Shown here piece by piece: positions 50,136 to 57,815 of a DNA stretch of 64,000 nt. Numbering within the stretch: the first letter of the stretch is position 1; every line of letters begins with the position of its first letter. The stretch covers positions 1 through 64,000 of the forward strand of contig NZ_PYGE01000005.1 in the NCBI RefSeq assembly GCF_003014555.1, given 5' to 3'. Made by a program: the position numbers and the translations under genes. This DNA comes from Haloactinopolyspora alba (GTDB lineage Bacteria; Actinomycetota; Actinomycetes; Jiangellales; Jiangellaceae). The notes beneath the pieces were generated by a model that worked only from the letters and a program-made list of their open reading frames with translations, had not been told where the DNA came from and did no database searches.

Positions 50136-51185
50136 TCAGTACTTCATACCCAACGCGGTGTGGACGCGCTGCAGAGTTCGGTCGGCCTCGGCGTTCGCGC
50201 GTTCCGCGCCGGCGAGCAGGACCCGTTCGACCAGGCCCGGCTCGGCGGCGTACTCGGCGCGGCGGGCGCGCACCGGACGCAGCTCCTCGTTCACGGCCTC
50301 GGTGACCAGCGCCTTGAGCGCGGAGGAGCCTTGGGGCCCGATACCTTCGGCGACGGACTCCGGCGTCTGCCCGGTGGCCAGCGCCGCGGTCAGCACCAGG
50401 GACGACACGCCGGGACGGGTCTGCGGGTCGTAGGTGATGACCCGCTCGTCGTCGGTGACCGCGCGGCGGACGAGCCGGGCCGTGTCGTCCTCGGACGCTC
50501 GCAGGTCGATCGCGTTCCCGCGGCTCTTGCTCATCTTGGTTCCGTCGATGCCCAGCAGCCTGGGCGCGGGCGAGAGCAGCGCCTGCGGCTCGGTGAACAC
50601 CGGCTGCTCACCGCCGTGGCTGTCGTTGAACCGGCGCGCGATCTGACGGGTCTGTTCCACGTGCGGCAGCTGGTCCTGCCCGACCGGCACCAGCGTGCCG
50701 TGGCAGAACAGGATGTCCGCCGCCTGGTGCACCGGGTACGTGAGCAGCAGGCCGCTCAGGGAGGAGACGCCGGCGCTCGCGGCTTCGTCCTTGACGGTGG
50801 GGTTGCGGCGTAGTTCCGCGACCGTCGTCAGCGCCAGGAACGGCAGCATGAGCTGGTTGAGGGCGGGCACGGCGCTGTGCGCGAAGATCGTCGTGCGCCG
50901 TGGGTCGATGCCGGCCGCGAGGTTGTCGAGGACGACCTCGTGCACGTTCGCGGCGATCTCGCCCGGTGCGGCCCGGTCGGTGATGACCTGGTAGTCGGCG
51001 ACGACGAGGAAGGTGTCGACGCCGAGGCGTTGCAGACGGACGCGGTTGCGCAGCGTCCCGAAGTAGTGCCCGAGATGCAGCGGGCCCGTCGGGCGGTCGC
51101 CGGTGAGGACGCGGTGACGGCTCGGGGCCGCTGTGACGGCGTCGTCGTCGGCGAGCAGGGAGGTCGAAGTCGTGGTGACGGTCAT
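50136..51185 (-). CDS. trpS: Tryptophanyl-tRNA synthetase
   Basis: A 349-residue class I synthetase that charges tRNA-Trp. The HIGH-type motif is in GDRPTGPLHLGHYFGT and the KMSKS motif is intact in GTKMSKSRGN. FLVVADYQVITD is the Trp/ATP-side strand of the family. The gene is preceded by a leader peptide with two adjacent Trp codons and two hairpins. This is the arrangement described for the auxiliary, indolmycin-resistant TrpRS1 of Streptomyces coelicolor, so this may be that inducible type rather than the housekeeping enzyme; no second trpS is in view. The ATG at 51185 has GGAG ten bases upstream. Confidence 0.93.
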   Translation of the reverse strand: MTVTTTSTSLLADDDAVTAAPSRHRVLTGDRPTGPLHLGHYFGTLRNRVRLQRLGVDTFLVVADYQVITDRAAPGEIAANVHEVVLDNLAAGIDPRRTTIFAHSAVPALNQLMLPFLALTTVAELRRNPTVKDEAASAGVSSLSGLLLTYPVHQAADILFCHGTLVPVGQDQLPHVEQTRQIARRFNDSHGGEQPVFTEPQALLSPAPRLLGIDGTKMSKSRGNAIDLRASEDDTARLVRRAVTDDERVITYDPQTRPGVSSLVLTAALATGQTPESVAEGIGPQGSSALKALVTEAVNEELRPVRARRAEYAAEPGLVERVLLAGAERANAEADRTLQRVHTALGMKY

Positions 51186-51239
51186 GGTGGCAGTGCTCCG
51201 GAGGTCGGGCCGCCGCGTGCCACGGACCTGTCACTGCTG

Positions 51240-51301
51240 ACCGGCCGCCGACGCGGCGACCGGTGAGGACGTGTTCGCTCAGGCCGCCTGTAGCGGCGGC
51301 C
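51240..51301 (-). promoter_or_regulatory. trpS transcription attenuator hairpins
   Basis: On the minus strand, hairpin 1 (51301-51282) has GGCCGCC pairing with GGCGGCC and begins in the codons just after the two Trp codons. Hairpin 2 (51264-51240) has ACCGG-t-CGCCG pairing with CGGCG-g-CCGGT around CGT and lies directly downstream of the leader stop. GGCGGCC occurs in the 3' arms of both hairpins, so the first arm could pair with either, giving mutually exclusive folds. A ribosome stalled at the Trp codons would cover hairpin 1 and change the balance. There is no U-run after hairpin 2. Confidence 0.65.
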
Positions 51302-51326
51302 ACCACGCGAACACGACGGACGTCAT
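51279..51326 (-). CDS. trpS leader peptide with tandem Trp codons
   Basis: ATG at 51326 opens a 15-residue frame MTSVVFAWWPPLQAA ending in TGA (51279-51281). Two adjacent TGG codons (51305-51300) sit immediately before the first hairpin. Trp is rare, so adjacent Trp codons in a short ORF 94 bp upstream of a Trp-tRNA synthetase are very unlikely by chance. Low charged tRNA-Trp should stall the ribosome here and allow read-through into trpS. A ribosome-binding site is not obvious; the mRNA may start at or close to the ATG. Confidence 0.8.
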   Translation of the reverse strand: MTSVVFAWWPPLQAA

Positions 51327-51379
51327 GCTGCCGATGATACCGCTGATCATGTTTCGATCGCGGTCCACATCGACGGCGG

Positions 51380-51877
51380 TCAGCTCAGCGACGTGCAGTC
51401 GGCGCCGGCGCTGTTCACCTCGGCGACGAACGCGGCGGTGAGTTCCGCCGCCTCGGTCAGCTCACCGGAACCGACCGTGGCGGAGCCGGCCAGTGTGTCC
51501 CATGCGTCCTGCGCCCGGTCGCCGGCGATGACCGCGCCGGTGACGGCGGAGTCGCTGTTCGGCACCGGAAGGTCGCGCACGGCCGAGGCCAGCGCCCGTG
51601 TCGCGGCACCGACGGCCGAGACGTTGCCGACATGGGTGCGCGCCGCGGTGTCCTCGGTCATCACCGGGTGTTCCTCGGCGACTCTCGCGCACACGCTGCT
51701 GACCGAGGCGATCCAGTCCTCCAGCGTCAGGTCGTCCCCGTCGCCGGAGGTGACCAGCACAACCCCGCCCGCGGTGGCGGTGACCAGGAACGCCGACAAC
51801 GCCGCCAGGGTCTGCCCGGGGCGGCGGGCCGGCCGCCGGTGGGCGGCGGTCGAGGGCATCTCCTCCAGCAGTCTCAC
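51380..51877 (-). CDS. Membrane-anchored secreted protein of unknown function
   Basis: A protein of about 165 residues. A basic N-terminus (STAAHRRPARRPGQ) precedes one transmembrane helix (TLAALSAFLVTATAGGVVLV). The remainder is extracytoplasmic: DLTLEDWIASVSSVCARVAEEH, SAVGAATRALASAVRDLPVP and a C-terminal AGADCTSL. The two Cys residues could form a disulfide. The helical pattern with a Cys near the first helix resembles small actinobacterial DUF-type lipoproteins of unknown role. The start is uncertain: GTG 51877 has GAGAGG at good spacing, while ATG 51859 has GGAGG too close. Confidence 0.6.
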   Translation of the reverse strand: MRLLEEMPSTAAHRRPARRPGQTLAALSAFLVTATAGGVVLVTSGDGDDLTLEDWIASVSSVCARVAEEHPVMTEDTAARTHVGNVSAVGAATRALASAVRDLPVPNSDSAVTGAVIAGDRAQDAWDTLAGSATVGSGELTEAAELTAAFVAEVNSAGADCTSLS

Positions 51878-52095
51878 TCGTGCGCCTCTCGTCTCGTCGA
51901 GTCGCCGTCCAGCGTGCCGGCGTCGTCCTGCGTTCGATGACCGCGACACTGTAAACCGTCATGATCACGATGTGGACGGACATGGGTCCCGGCAGCGGCG
52001 TGCCGGGCCGCCCGGCGCGACTCGGATGCCCCCGTGTTCGACCCATTCGGCCTGTCTGCACAGCATCCGGGCGGCTCCGCACTAACCTCTGCCCC

Positions 52096-52131
52096 GTGAG
52101 GTATCCGGCCCCGACCCCCGATCGCCCGTGA
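52096..52131 (+). CDS. Possible leaderless 11-residue upstream ORF coupled to the helicase-like gene
   Basis: GTG at 52096 opens an 11-codon frame (MRYPAPTPDRP) whose TGA stop (52129-52131) overlaps the helicase-like gene's GTG start (52128-52130) in the GTGA arrangement. TAACCT at 52083-52088 is a good -10 for a transcript beginning at 52096, making the short frame leaderless. The large gene has no ribosome-binding site of its own, so translation could reach it by termination-reinitiation. Confidence 0.35.
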   Translation: MRYPAPTPDRP

Positions 52132-55100
52132 GTGCGGCGCGAGCCGACGCCGCCGACCCGGCTCCGACGCGTGCGGAGCTGGTGAGCCGCGCCGTCGACC
52201 AGTGGAGTGCCGACGTGTCCGCGCTGGGCGGGCGCGATCCGTTGCTGTCGTATCGCGACCTCAAGGTGGGCACGCTCGATCTCGCCGCGGCCGAGGCGGA
52301 GGCCCGGAAGGCCCTGCTTGCGGGCGAACGGGTCCTGGTCTCCAAGCTCTTCCCGTACGAGCCGCTGCGCAGCACGGCGCTGCGATCGGTGCGCGCCATC
52401 CGGGACAAGGCGCGGGAGCTGGCGGAGGAACGCGGCCTCCCGGTCTGCTACCTGGCGGTCGGCGTCGCCACTTGGGCGAACCCGTTCGCGGCCCGTCGCC
52501 CGAGCGCCCCTGTCGTGCTCCGGTCGGCGATGGTCACGGCTCGCGACCCCGCCGAGACCGACTTCTCGGTCACCGTCGCCGACGACCCGTTCGTCAATCC
52601 GGTCCTGCTGCACGCCCTGGACACCCAGCTCGGCCTCCGGTTCGACGCCGACGACCTGCGCGACCCGGCCGGACGGCTGCGCTACGCCACGGTGGTCGAG
52701 CGGCTGCGCGAGTTCGCGCCGCCGCACGTCGTGGACGGGTTCTCGATCGCGCACCGCGCCGTGCTGGCGACGTTCAGCACGGCGCCGCTGACCCTCTCGC
52801 GTGATCTCTCCGCGAGCGGCGGCGACCTGTACAGCCACGAGGCGGTGGCCGCGCTCGCCGGCGACCCTCCGGCGCTGAACTCGGTGGCGCGGCCCGGCGC
52901 CGCCGCCGAGCAGCGGTTCCGGGTCTTCGACACCGATGCCGAGCAGGACACCATCGTCTCGGTGGCCGCGGGCGGGGGGCACCTGCGGGTGGAGGCCGCA
53001 CCGGGAACCGGGCGGACCCAGACGGTCGCGGCCGTCGTCTCCGAGCTCGTGGGGCGCGGGCAGCGGGTGCTCGTCGTCGGGCAGAAGCGCACCACGCTGG
53101 ACAGCCTGGTCGACCGGCTGGACACCGCGGGACTGCGAGACGTGGTCCTGGACTTCGACCGGACCGCTCCGGCGGCCGCGGTCGAGCAGATCGGCGAGAC
53201 GGCGCGGCAGCTGGCCCGCCAGACCCCCGCGGCCGACGACGCCGACGCCGGGGGCCGTGCCGACGTGGCCGCGGCCGACCTGGACGCCTACCGCGACGCG
53301 ATCCACCGTGTCCGCCGTCCGTCCGGCACGTCGGCGTACGACGCCATGGTCCATGTCGCGACCGCTCCGGAGGAACGACGCAGCACCGCCCGGGTCACGC
53401 CGGAGGTGCTCGCCGAGGCCGACAGCACAGACACCGTGCGGGCGCGGCTGCGTGAGTTCGCCGACCTCGGTGGGCTGCGGCTCGACCGCGACACGTCCGC
53501 CTGGTACGGCGTCGACGTGCCGTCCGTGCAGGCGGCCGACGATCTGATGACCACCGTGACCGGCCTGCGCGAGCACGTGCTGCCGAGTCTGCGTGACTCC
53601 GCGACCCGCTCGGCCGTCGAGGTCGGGCTGGCCGGGCCGAACACGGTGGCCGAGTGCCTCGAGGTCGTCGACCTTCTCGGTTCCGTGTCCGGAACCGTCG
53701 AGGCCCTGGGCGCGCGGATCTGGGACGAGCCGCTCGCCGAGCTCGCCGTGGCCACGGGCGACCGGATGTATCGCGCCGAGAGCGACACCACCGTCGGGTT
53801 CCTCGCCCGGCGCCGGCTGCGCAAGCGGCTGGCCGAGACCACCGGACCCATCGGGCGGCAGGACCGCGCCCAGGTGCACCGCCAGCTCCTGGCCGCGCGC
53901 GAGCAGCTCGCCACCTGGCAGGCACGCTCACGCGACGGCAAGGCGCCGCGCACCGGCCCGCACCTGCCCGCGGCCGTCGAGGCGGCCGCCGCCGTCCGCG
54001 CCGAGCTGGCCACGCTCGCGCAGGCGCACCCGCGTGCCGGGGACCTCGCCGAGCTTCCGGTCGGCGAGGCGGCGGCGAGGCTGGACGATCTCATCGCCGA
54101 CGAGCAGAACCTGCGGTCGATGCCGCGCATCTACGAGCTGCAGGCCGAGCTCTCCGCCGCGGGGCTCGACGACCTGCTGGCCGAGCTGCGCAGCCGCGAC
54201 GTCGAGCCCAAACACATCGAAGAGATCTTCGACTACACGTGGTACCGCTCCCTGCTCGACTACTGGAGCCGCACCGACGCCGTGCTCACCTGGTTCGATC
54301 GGCGGCGGTTCGAGGACCGGGTGTCGGAGTTCTGTGCGTTCGACATCGACGACCAGCGCAGCGCGGCGCGCCGGGTGCTGCACGGCCGGCACCGCCACTT
54401 CGCCGCCGTCGCGGAGGAGTACGAGGGGCAGGCGGCCGTGCTCACCGAGTCGAGCGCCGACTCGCTGCCGCCGACACCGCGCGAACTTGTCGAGCAGGCG
54501 CCCGAGGTGGCGCTGTCGGCCGTGCCGTGCTGGGTCGCGTCCCCGTTGACGGTCGCTGACGCACTGCCGCCGCGGCAGCTGTTCGACGTGGTCGTCATCG
54601 AGGACGCCGGGCGGCTCGCGGTCGCCGAGGCGGTGCCGTCCATCGCGCGGGCCGAGCGGCTGGTGCTCATGGGCGACGACGAGGTGGCGCGCCCGCCGTT
54701 CACCACGGCGGTCGAGCCGGCGCCCGACCCGGACGAGCACGAGGGGCCGTGGGGCCAGGATCCGCCGGCGTCGGTGGTCGACCTGCTCCGCGGGGTGCTG
54801 CCGGAGCGGTTCCTGACCGGGCAGTACCGGGTCCGCGACCACCGGCTGGTGGGCTTCGCCGCGCACTCCACCTACGCGGGCCGGCTGACGACGGTCCCCG
54901 GCGTCGGCGGCCAGGGCCGCCTGGTCATGGATGTGGTCGATGCCGCGCCGGACGCGGACGACCCCGTCGACAGCGCTACGGCCGAGGTCGACCGCGTCGT
55001 CGAGCTGGTGCTCGAGCACGTGCGCACCCGCCCGCACGAGAGTCTGGGCGTGGTCACGCTCGGGCCGCGGCACGCGGAACGCCTCGACGCGGCGCTGCGG

Positions 55101-56330
55101 CGGGCACTGATCCGCGCGCCCGAGGTCGCCGGCTACCTCCGCGGCGACCGTGCCGAGCCGTTCTTCATCAAGAACGTCGAGCAGGTCGGCGGGGACGCCC
55201 GGGACGCGATCATCCTCAGCCTCGGGTACGGACGCTCCGTCGACGGGCGCATCCTGTACCGCTTCGGCGCCCTGGGCCGCCCCGGTGGTGAGCGCAGGCT
55301 GACCGCGGCGGCGACGTGCGCGCGTGAGCGGATGACCGTGGTCGCGACGTTCAGCGCCGACGACCTGAGCCCGCGGCGGCTGACCTCGGCGGGGGCTCAG
55401 GCGCTTGGCCGGTTCCTCAGTTATGTCCAGCACGGCGCGAGCACCGTCGAACCGGACGGACCGGGCGCCCCCGACGCGGTCGAGGCGCATTCGACGCCGC
55501 CGCGTGATGCCGACGCGTTCGCCGGCGTGGTGGCCGAGCGGCTGCGCGAGGCCGGCGTCGCAGCGGTCGTGGTGGGCCACGGCGGCCCGAACGGCATCGC
55601 CGTCGCGGTACGCCACCCCGTCCGAAGCGACCGGTTCGTGCTGGCGGTCGAGACGGACGGTCCCGCCTACGCGGCGCGCCGCGGAACCCGGGAGCGTGAG
55701 CGGCTGCGCCCGGCGCAGTTGCGCCGGCTGGGCTGGAACGTCCACCGGGTGTGGTCGGCGGCGTGGGCCGCGGACCCCGAGGGCGAGGTCCGGCGGCTGG
55801 TGGCCGCGTACGAGCAGGCGGTCTCCGACGCCGACGCGTACGACTGGGCCGTGGCTGCGGCCGAGGCGGACGTCGTCGCGGGCATGCCGGAGGACCCGTT
55901 CGAGGCCGAGTCCGACGCCGCGGACACGGAGGCCGAGAACACCGGAGACACCGAGAACACCGGAGACACCGAGAACACCGGAGACACCGGGGACGACCCC
56001 GACCCCACCGCCGGCGCGGCCGGCGACGCGGCGGACACGGCGGCCGACGACGACGCGGGCGCCGGGCAGGACACGGCTGCGGACGGCACGACGACCGGCA
56101 CGAAGCCGGTGCGGCCGCTGCTGGCCGCGGGCCGCTCGGTGAGCGAGTACGCCGGACGCGAGCTGGCTGCGCTGGCCCGATGGGCCGAGGACGCGGGCAC
56201 CGCACGGCGTGAGGACGACCTCGTCGACGTGCTCGCCGCGGAGCTGCAGTTGGCCGTCGACGACGCCCGTACCGCCGACGTGTTGCGGCACGCGGTGCGG
56301 GTGGCCCGCGCCGGAGCGCCCGTCCTCTAG
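52128..56330 (+). CDS. Large helicase-like protein with C-terminal restriction-endonuclease-like domain
   Basis: A 1400-residue protein related to actinobacterial DUF4011/SF1-helicase proteins. The P-loop region is VEAAPGTGR296TQTVAAVV, with Arg in place of the invariant Lys of Walker A. Walker B is VVVIE825D826AGRLAVAEAV, with the usual Asp-Glu order reversed. Later helicase stretches are LTGQYRVRDHRLVGFAAHS and VEQVGGDARDAIILSLGYG. The domain around residues 1140-1230 is REase_MTES_1575-like (LAVE1175TDGPAYAARRGTRER, LGWNVHRVWSAAW), a Vsr/PD-(D/E)xK fold. Residues 1270-1289 carry three ENTGDT repeats in an acidic linker. It may act in DNA repair or defence; altered Walker residues question normal ATP use. 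Confidence 0.8.
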   Translation: MSAARADAADPAPTRAELVSRAVDQWSADVSALGGRDPLLSYRDLKVGTLDLAAAEAEARKALLAGERVLVSKLFPYEPLRSTALRSVRAIRDKARELAEERGLPVCYLAVGVATWANPFAARRPSAPVVLRSAMVTARDPAETDFSVTVADDPFVNPVLLHALDTQLGLRFDADDLRDPAGRLRYATVVERLREFAPPHVVDGFSIAHRAVLATFSTAPLTLSRDLSASGGDLYSHEAVAALAGDPPALNSVARPGAAAEQRFRVFDTDAEQDTIVSVAAGGGHLRVEAAPGTGRTQTVAAVVSELVGRGQRVLVVGQKRTTLDSLVDRLDTAGLRDVVLDFDRTAPAAAVEQIGETARQLARQTPAADDADAGGRADVAAADLDAYRDAIHRVRRPSGTSAYDAMVHVATAPEERRSTARVTPEVLAEADSTDTVRARLREFADLGGLRLDRDTSAWYGVDVPSVQAADDLMTTVTGLREHVLPSLRDSATRSAVEVGLAGPNTVAECLEVVDLLGSVSGTVEALGARIWDEPLAELAVATGDRMYRAESDTTVGFLARRRLRKRLAETTGPIGRQDRAQVHRQLLAAREQLATWQARSRDGKAPRTGPHLPAAVEAAAAVRAELATLAQAHPRAGDLAELPVGEAAARLDDLIADEQNLRSMPRIYELQAELSAAGLDDLLAELRSRDVEPKHIEEIFDYTWYRSLLDYWSRTDAVLTWFDRRRFEDRVSEFCAFDIDDQRSAARRVLHGRHRHFAAVAEEYEGQAAVLTESSADSLPPTPRELVEQAPEVALSAVPCWVASPLTVADALPPRQLFDVVVIEDAGRLAVAEAVPSIARAERLVLMGDDEVARPPFTTAVEPAPDPDEHEGPWGQDPPASVVDLLRGVLPERFLTGQYRVRDHRLVGFAAHSTYAGRLTTVPGVGGQGRLVMDVVDAAPDADDPVDSATAEVDRVVELVLEHVRTRPHESLGVVTLGPRHAERLDAALRRALIRAPEVAGYLRGDRAEPFFIKNVEQVGGDARDAIILSLGYGRSVDGRILYRFGALGRPGGERRLTAAATCARERMTVVATFSADDLSPRRLTSAGAQALGRFLSYVQHGASTVEPDGPGAPDAVEAHSTPPRDADAFAGVVAERLREAGVAAVVVGHGGPNGIAVAVRHPVRSDRFVLAVETDGPAYAARRGTRERERLRPAQLRRLGWNVHRVWSAAWAADPEGEVRRLVAAYEQAVSDADAYDWAVAAAEADVVAGMPEDPFEAESDAADTEAENTGDTENTGDTENTGDTGDDPDPTAGAAGDAADTAADDDAGAGQDTAADGTTTGTKPVRPLLAAGRSVSEYAGRELAALARWAEDAGTARREDDLVDVLAAELQLAVDDARTADVLRHAVRVARAGAPVL
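55935..55988 (+). repeat. Three perfect 18-bp tandem repeats
   Basis: GAGAACACCGGAGACACC is repeated three times without change (55935-55952, 55953-55970, 55971-55988), coding for (ENTGDT)3 in an acidic, disordered linker between the nuclease-like domain and the C-terminal helices of the helicase-like protein. Identical copies point to recent slippage and likely length polymorphism between strains. Confidence 0.9.
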
Positions 56331-56372
56331 CATTCCAGCTGGTGCGTCCGGCGGGGACGTGAGCGCACCTCG

Positions 56373-56428
56373 GTGAGAAAATCGACGGATGGCGCCGGTT
56401 TCGCGCTGTGACGCGTCACTTTTCTCAC
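56373..56428. promoter_or_regulatory. Nested inverted repeats downstream of helicase-like gene
   Basis: GTGAGAAAA (56373-56381) pairs with TTTTCTCAC (56420-56428). Just inside the right arm is a perfect 12-bp palindrome, GTGACGCGTCAC (56408-56419). The A/T-rich arms end in T-runs on both strands, so it may be a terminator for the helicase-like gene, or an operator. It lies in the 315-bp gap 56331-56645, in which I see no gene. Confidence 0.5.
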
Positions 56429-56595
56429 TGAAGTGCGTTCAGATCCCCAAGGTAAGGCCGGCCAACGACTTTGGCGCCGCGGACTCCGTCAGCGCCCACC
56501 CGCCCGGGGACAGCAGATGTTGCCACCGCCGGCACCGGGTCTCGGTCATGATCGTCCGACACGTTGGCCGAGACACCTCACCGGCGGTCTCGCGT

Positions 56596-56629
56596 GTTCT
56601 ACGCTGGGGGTCTTCCATCGGCGTAGAAC
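56596..56629 (+). promoter_or_regulatory. Hairpin in front of the CBS gene ribosome-binding site
   Basis: GTTCTACGC (56596-56604) pairs perfectly with GCGTAGAAC (56621-56629), immediately followed by AGGGGGCGGA (56631-56640), the ribosome-binding site, and the TTG start at 56646. It could be an operator around the transcription start or a 5'-UTR stem affecting translation. Confidence 0.5.
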
Positions 56630-56645
56630 CAGGGGGCGGATCGTC

Positions 56646-57104
56646 TTGCGTGTCGCCGAGATCATGACCAGTGCGGCTGTGACCGACTCGACCAGCGGAA
56701 CGTTGCGGACCGCGGCCGAGTCGATGTGGCGGCAGCAGACCGGCTCGCTCGTCATCGTCGACGGAGGCTCGATCGTCGGCATCATCACCGAACGTGACGT
56801 GCTGCGGGCGCTGGCGCGCGGCGCCGACCCGGATGCGGAGCCCATCACGGGCGTGCTGACGCGCGAGCTCATCACCGTCCCCTCCGACACGCCGGTGCGT
56901 GAGGCGGCGCGGCTGATGGCGCAGAACTGGATCCGTCACCTGCCGATCATCGAGAACGGCGAGCTGGTCGGCATCCTCAGCCAGCGCGACGTGACGGGCG
57001 TTTTCGCGGCGCTGTGGCACGAGTTCGGGGTGCCCGAGATCGACGTCGACAGCCTCGTCCGTGAGCGCCGGCTGGAACGGATCGAAGCCGGCGACCTCGA
57101 CTAG
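56646..57104 (+). CDS. CBS-domain pair protein
   Basis: A 152-residue protein made of two CBS motifs: VAEIMTSAAVTDSTSGTL with GSLVIVDGGSIVGIITERDVLRAL, then VLTRELITVPSDTPVREAARLMAQNWIRHLPIIENGELVGILSQRDV. The G-I-I-T/S-x-R-D ends bind the ribose-phosphate of adenosyl ligands (AMP, ATP, NAD). No effector domain is attached. It probably senses energy charge and regulates a partner. The TTG at 56646 has a strong ribosome-binding site and gives the expected MRVAEIMT start; the ATG at 56664 would cut the first motif. Confidence 0.88.
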   Translation: MRVAEIMTSAAVTDSTSGTLRTAAESMWRQQTGSLVIVDGGSIVGIITERDVLRALARGADPDAEPITGVLTRELITVPSDTPVREAARLMAQNWIRHLPIIENGELVGILSQRDVTGVFAALWHEFGVPEIDVDSLVRERRLERIEAGDLD

Positions 57105-57131
57105 ACCGGACTTGCCGGAAGGACTTCAGGT

Positions 57132-57272
57132 ATGACGACCGGACCGGAGCGCGACGACGAGTTCGACGTGCTGCCCGACATCACGTCGGACGAGCAGCAC
57201 CGCGGGTGGGGCGACCCCGAGGACGCCGACGACGACCGGCTGCTGGCCGAACGCCCGCCGCACTGGTCGTGA
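57132..57272 (+). CDS. Small acidic actinobacterial protein, 46 residues
   Basis: ATG at 57132 with GGAAGGACTTCAGGT upstream opens a 47-codon frame. The sequence reads DEFDVLPDITSDEQHRGWGD in the first half and DRLLAERPPHW at the end. I recognise the pattern LPDxTxDE-xxGWGE-DDxRLLxxxPPHW from many actinobacterial genomes, where it is an unannotated or hypothetical small protein. Very acidic with no Cys and no membrane segment. It follows the CBS gene by 27 bp and is likely co-transcribed. Function unknown. Confidence 0.8.
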   Translation: MTTGPERDDEFDVLPDITSDEQHRGWGDPEDADDDRLLAERPPHWS

Positions 57273-57284
57273 CGGCCGAGCGGA

Positions 57285-57686
57285 TCAGACCTCGGCGTCC
57301 GGGCGCTGACGGCGCAGTTCGTCGCGGATCTCGCGCAGCAGCAGCACGTCCTCGGTGGGCTCGTCCGGGGCGGCTTCGTCGGCCGCGGCCTGGCGTTCCC
57401 GCATCCGGTTGATCGGCAGCACGATGACGAAGTAGATGGCGGCGGCGACCACGACGAAGTTGAACGCCGCGGCGAGGATCAGCCCGATGGAGAAGTCGGC
57501 GTCGTTGATGGTGAAGTTGCCGACGCTGGTCAGGTCCGGTTGCCCGAAGATCGCCGCGACCAGCGGGTTGATCAGCCCGTCGACCACGGCGGTGACGATC
57601 TGGGTGAACGCGGCGCCGATGACGACGGCGACGGCCAGTTCGACCACGCTGCCTCGGCTGACGAAGTCGCGGAAACCCTTGAGCAC
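57285..57686 (-). CDS. mscL: Large-conductance mechanosensitive channel
   Basis: A 133-residue channel. MLKGFRDFVSRGSVVELAVAVVIGAAFTQIVTAVVDGLINPLV is the classic MscL N-terminal helix and TM1 (F-x-x-F-x-x-R-G-x-x-x-x-L-A-V-x-V-x-x-G). TM2 is FSIGLILAAAFNFVVVAAAIYFVIVLPIN, followed by a charged cytoplasmic helix (LLLREIRDELRRQ). It opens under membrane tension to release solutes. The window also has an MscS gene at 25597. It converges with the small acidic gene and lies downstream of the SAF gene on the same strand. Confidence 0.96.
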   Translation of the reverse strand: MLKGFRDFVSRGSVVELAVAVVIGAAFTQIVTAVVDGLINPLVAAIFGQPDLTSVGNFTINDADFSIGLILAAAFNFVVVAAAIYFVIVLPINRMRERQAAADEAAPDEPTEDVLLLREIRDELRRQRPDAEV

Positions 57687-57815
57687 GGCTGCTCCTCCTG
57701 CGGTTCGATGCCGACCGGGGCCACACCCTAGCCGAAATCCGTTGCCGGTAGCGCGCCGTCACGGGCCGCGGGCTCCGCTGCGATGTCGTGAAGTCCGGCG
57801 ATCGCGTCGGCGTCT

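Noticed and set aside
55935-55988. Tandem repeats considered as a CRISPR fragment
   Set aside because: Repeats are contiguous without spacers and keep the reading frame of the protein.
53928-56333. An 801-codon minus-strand frame opposite the helicase-like protein
   Set aside because: Shadow frame; Arg/Val/Gly-rich with no recognisable motif.
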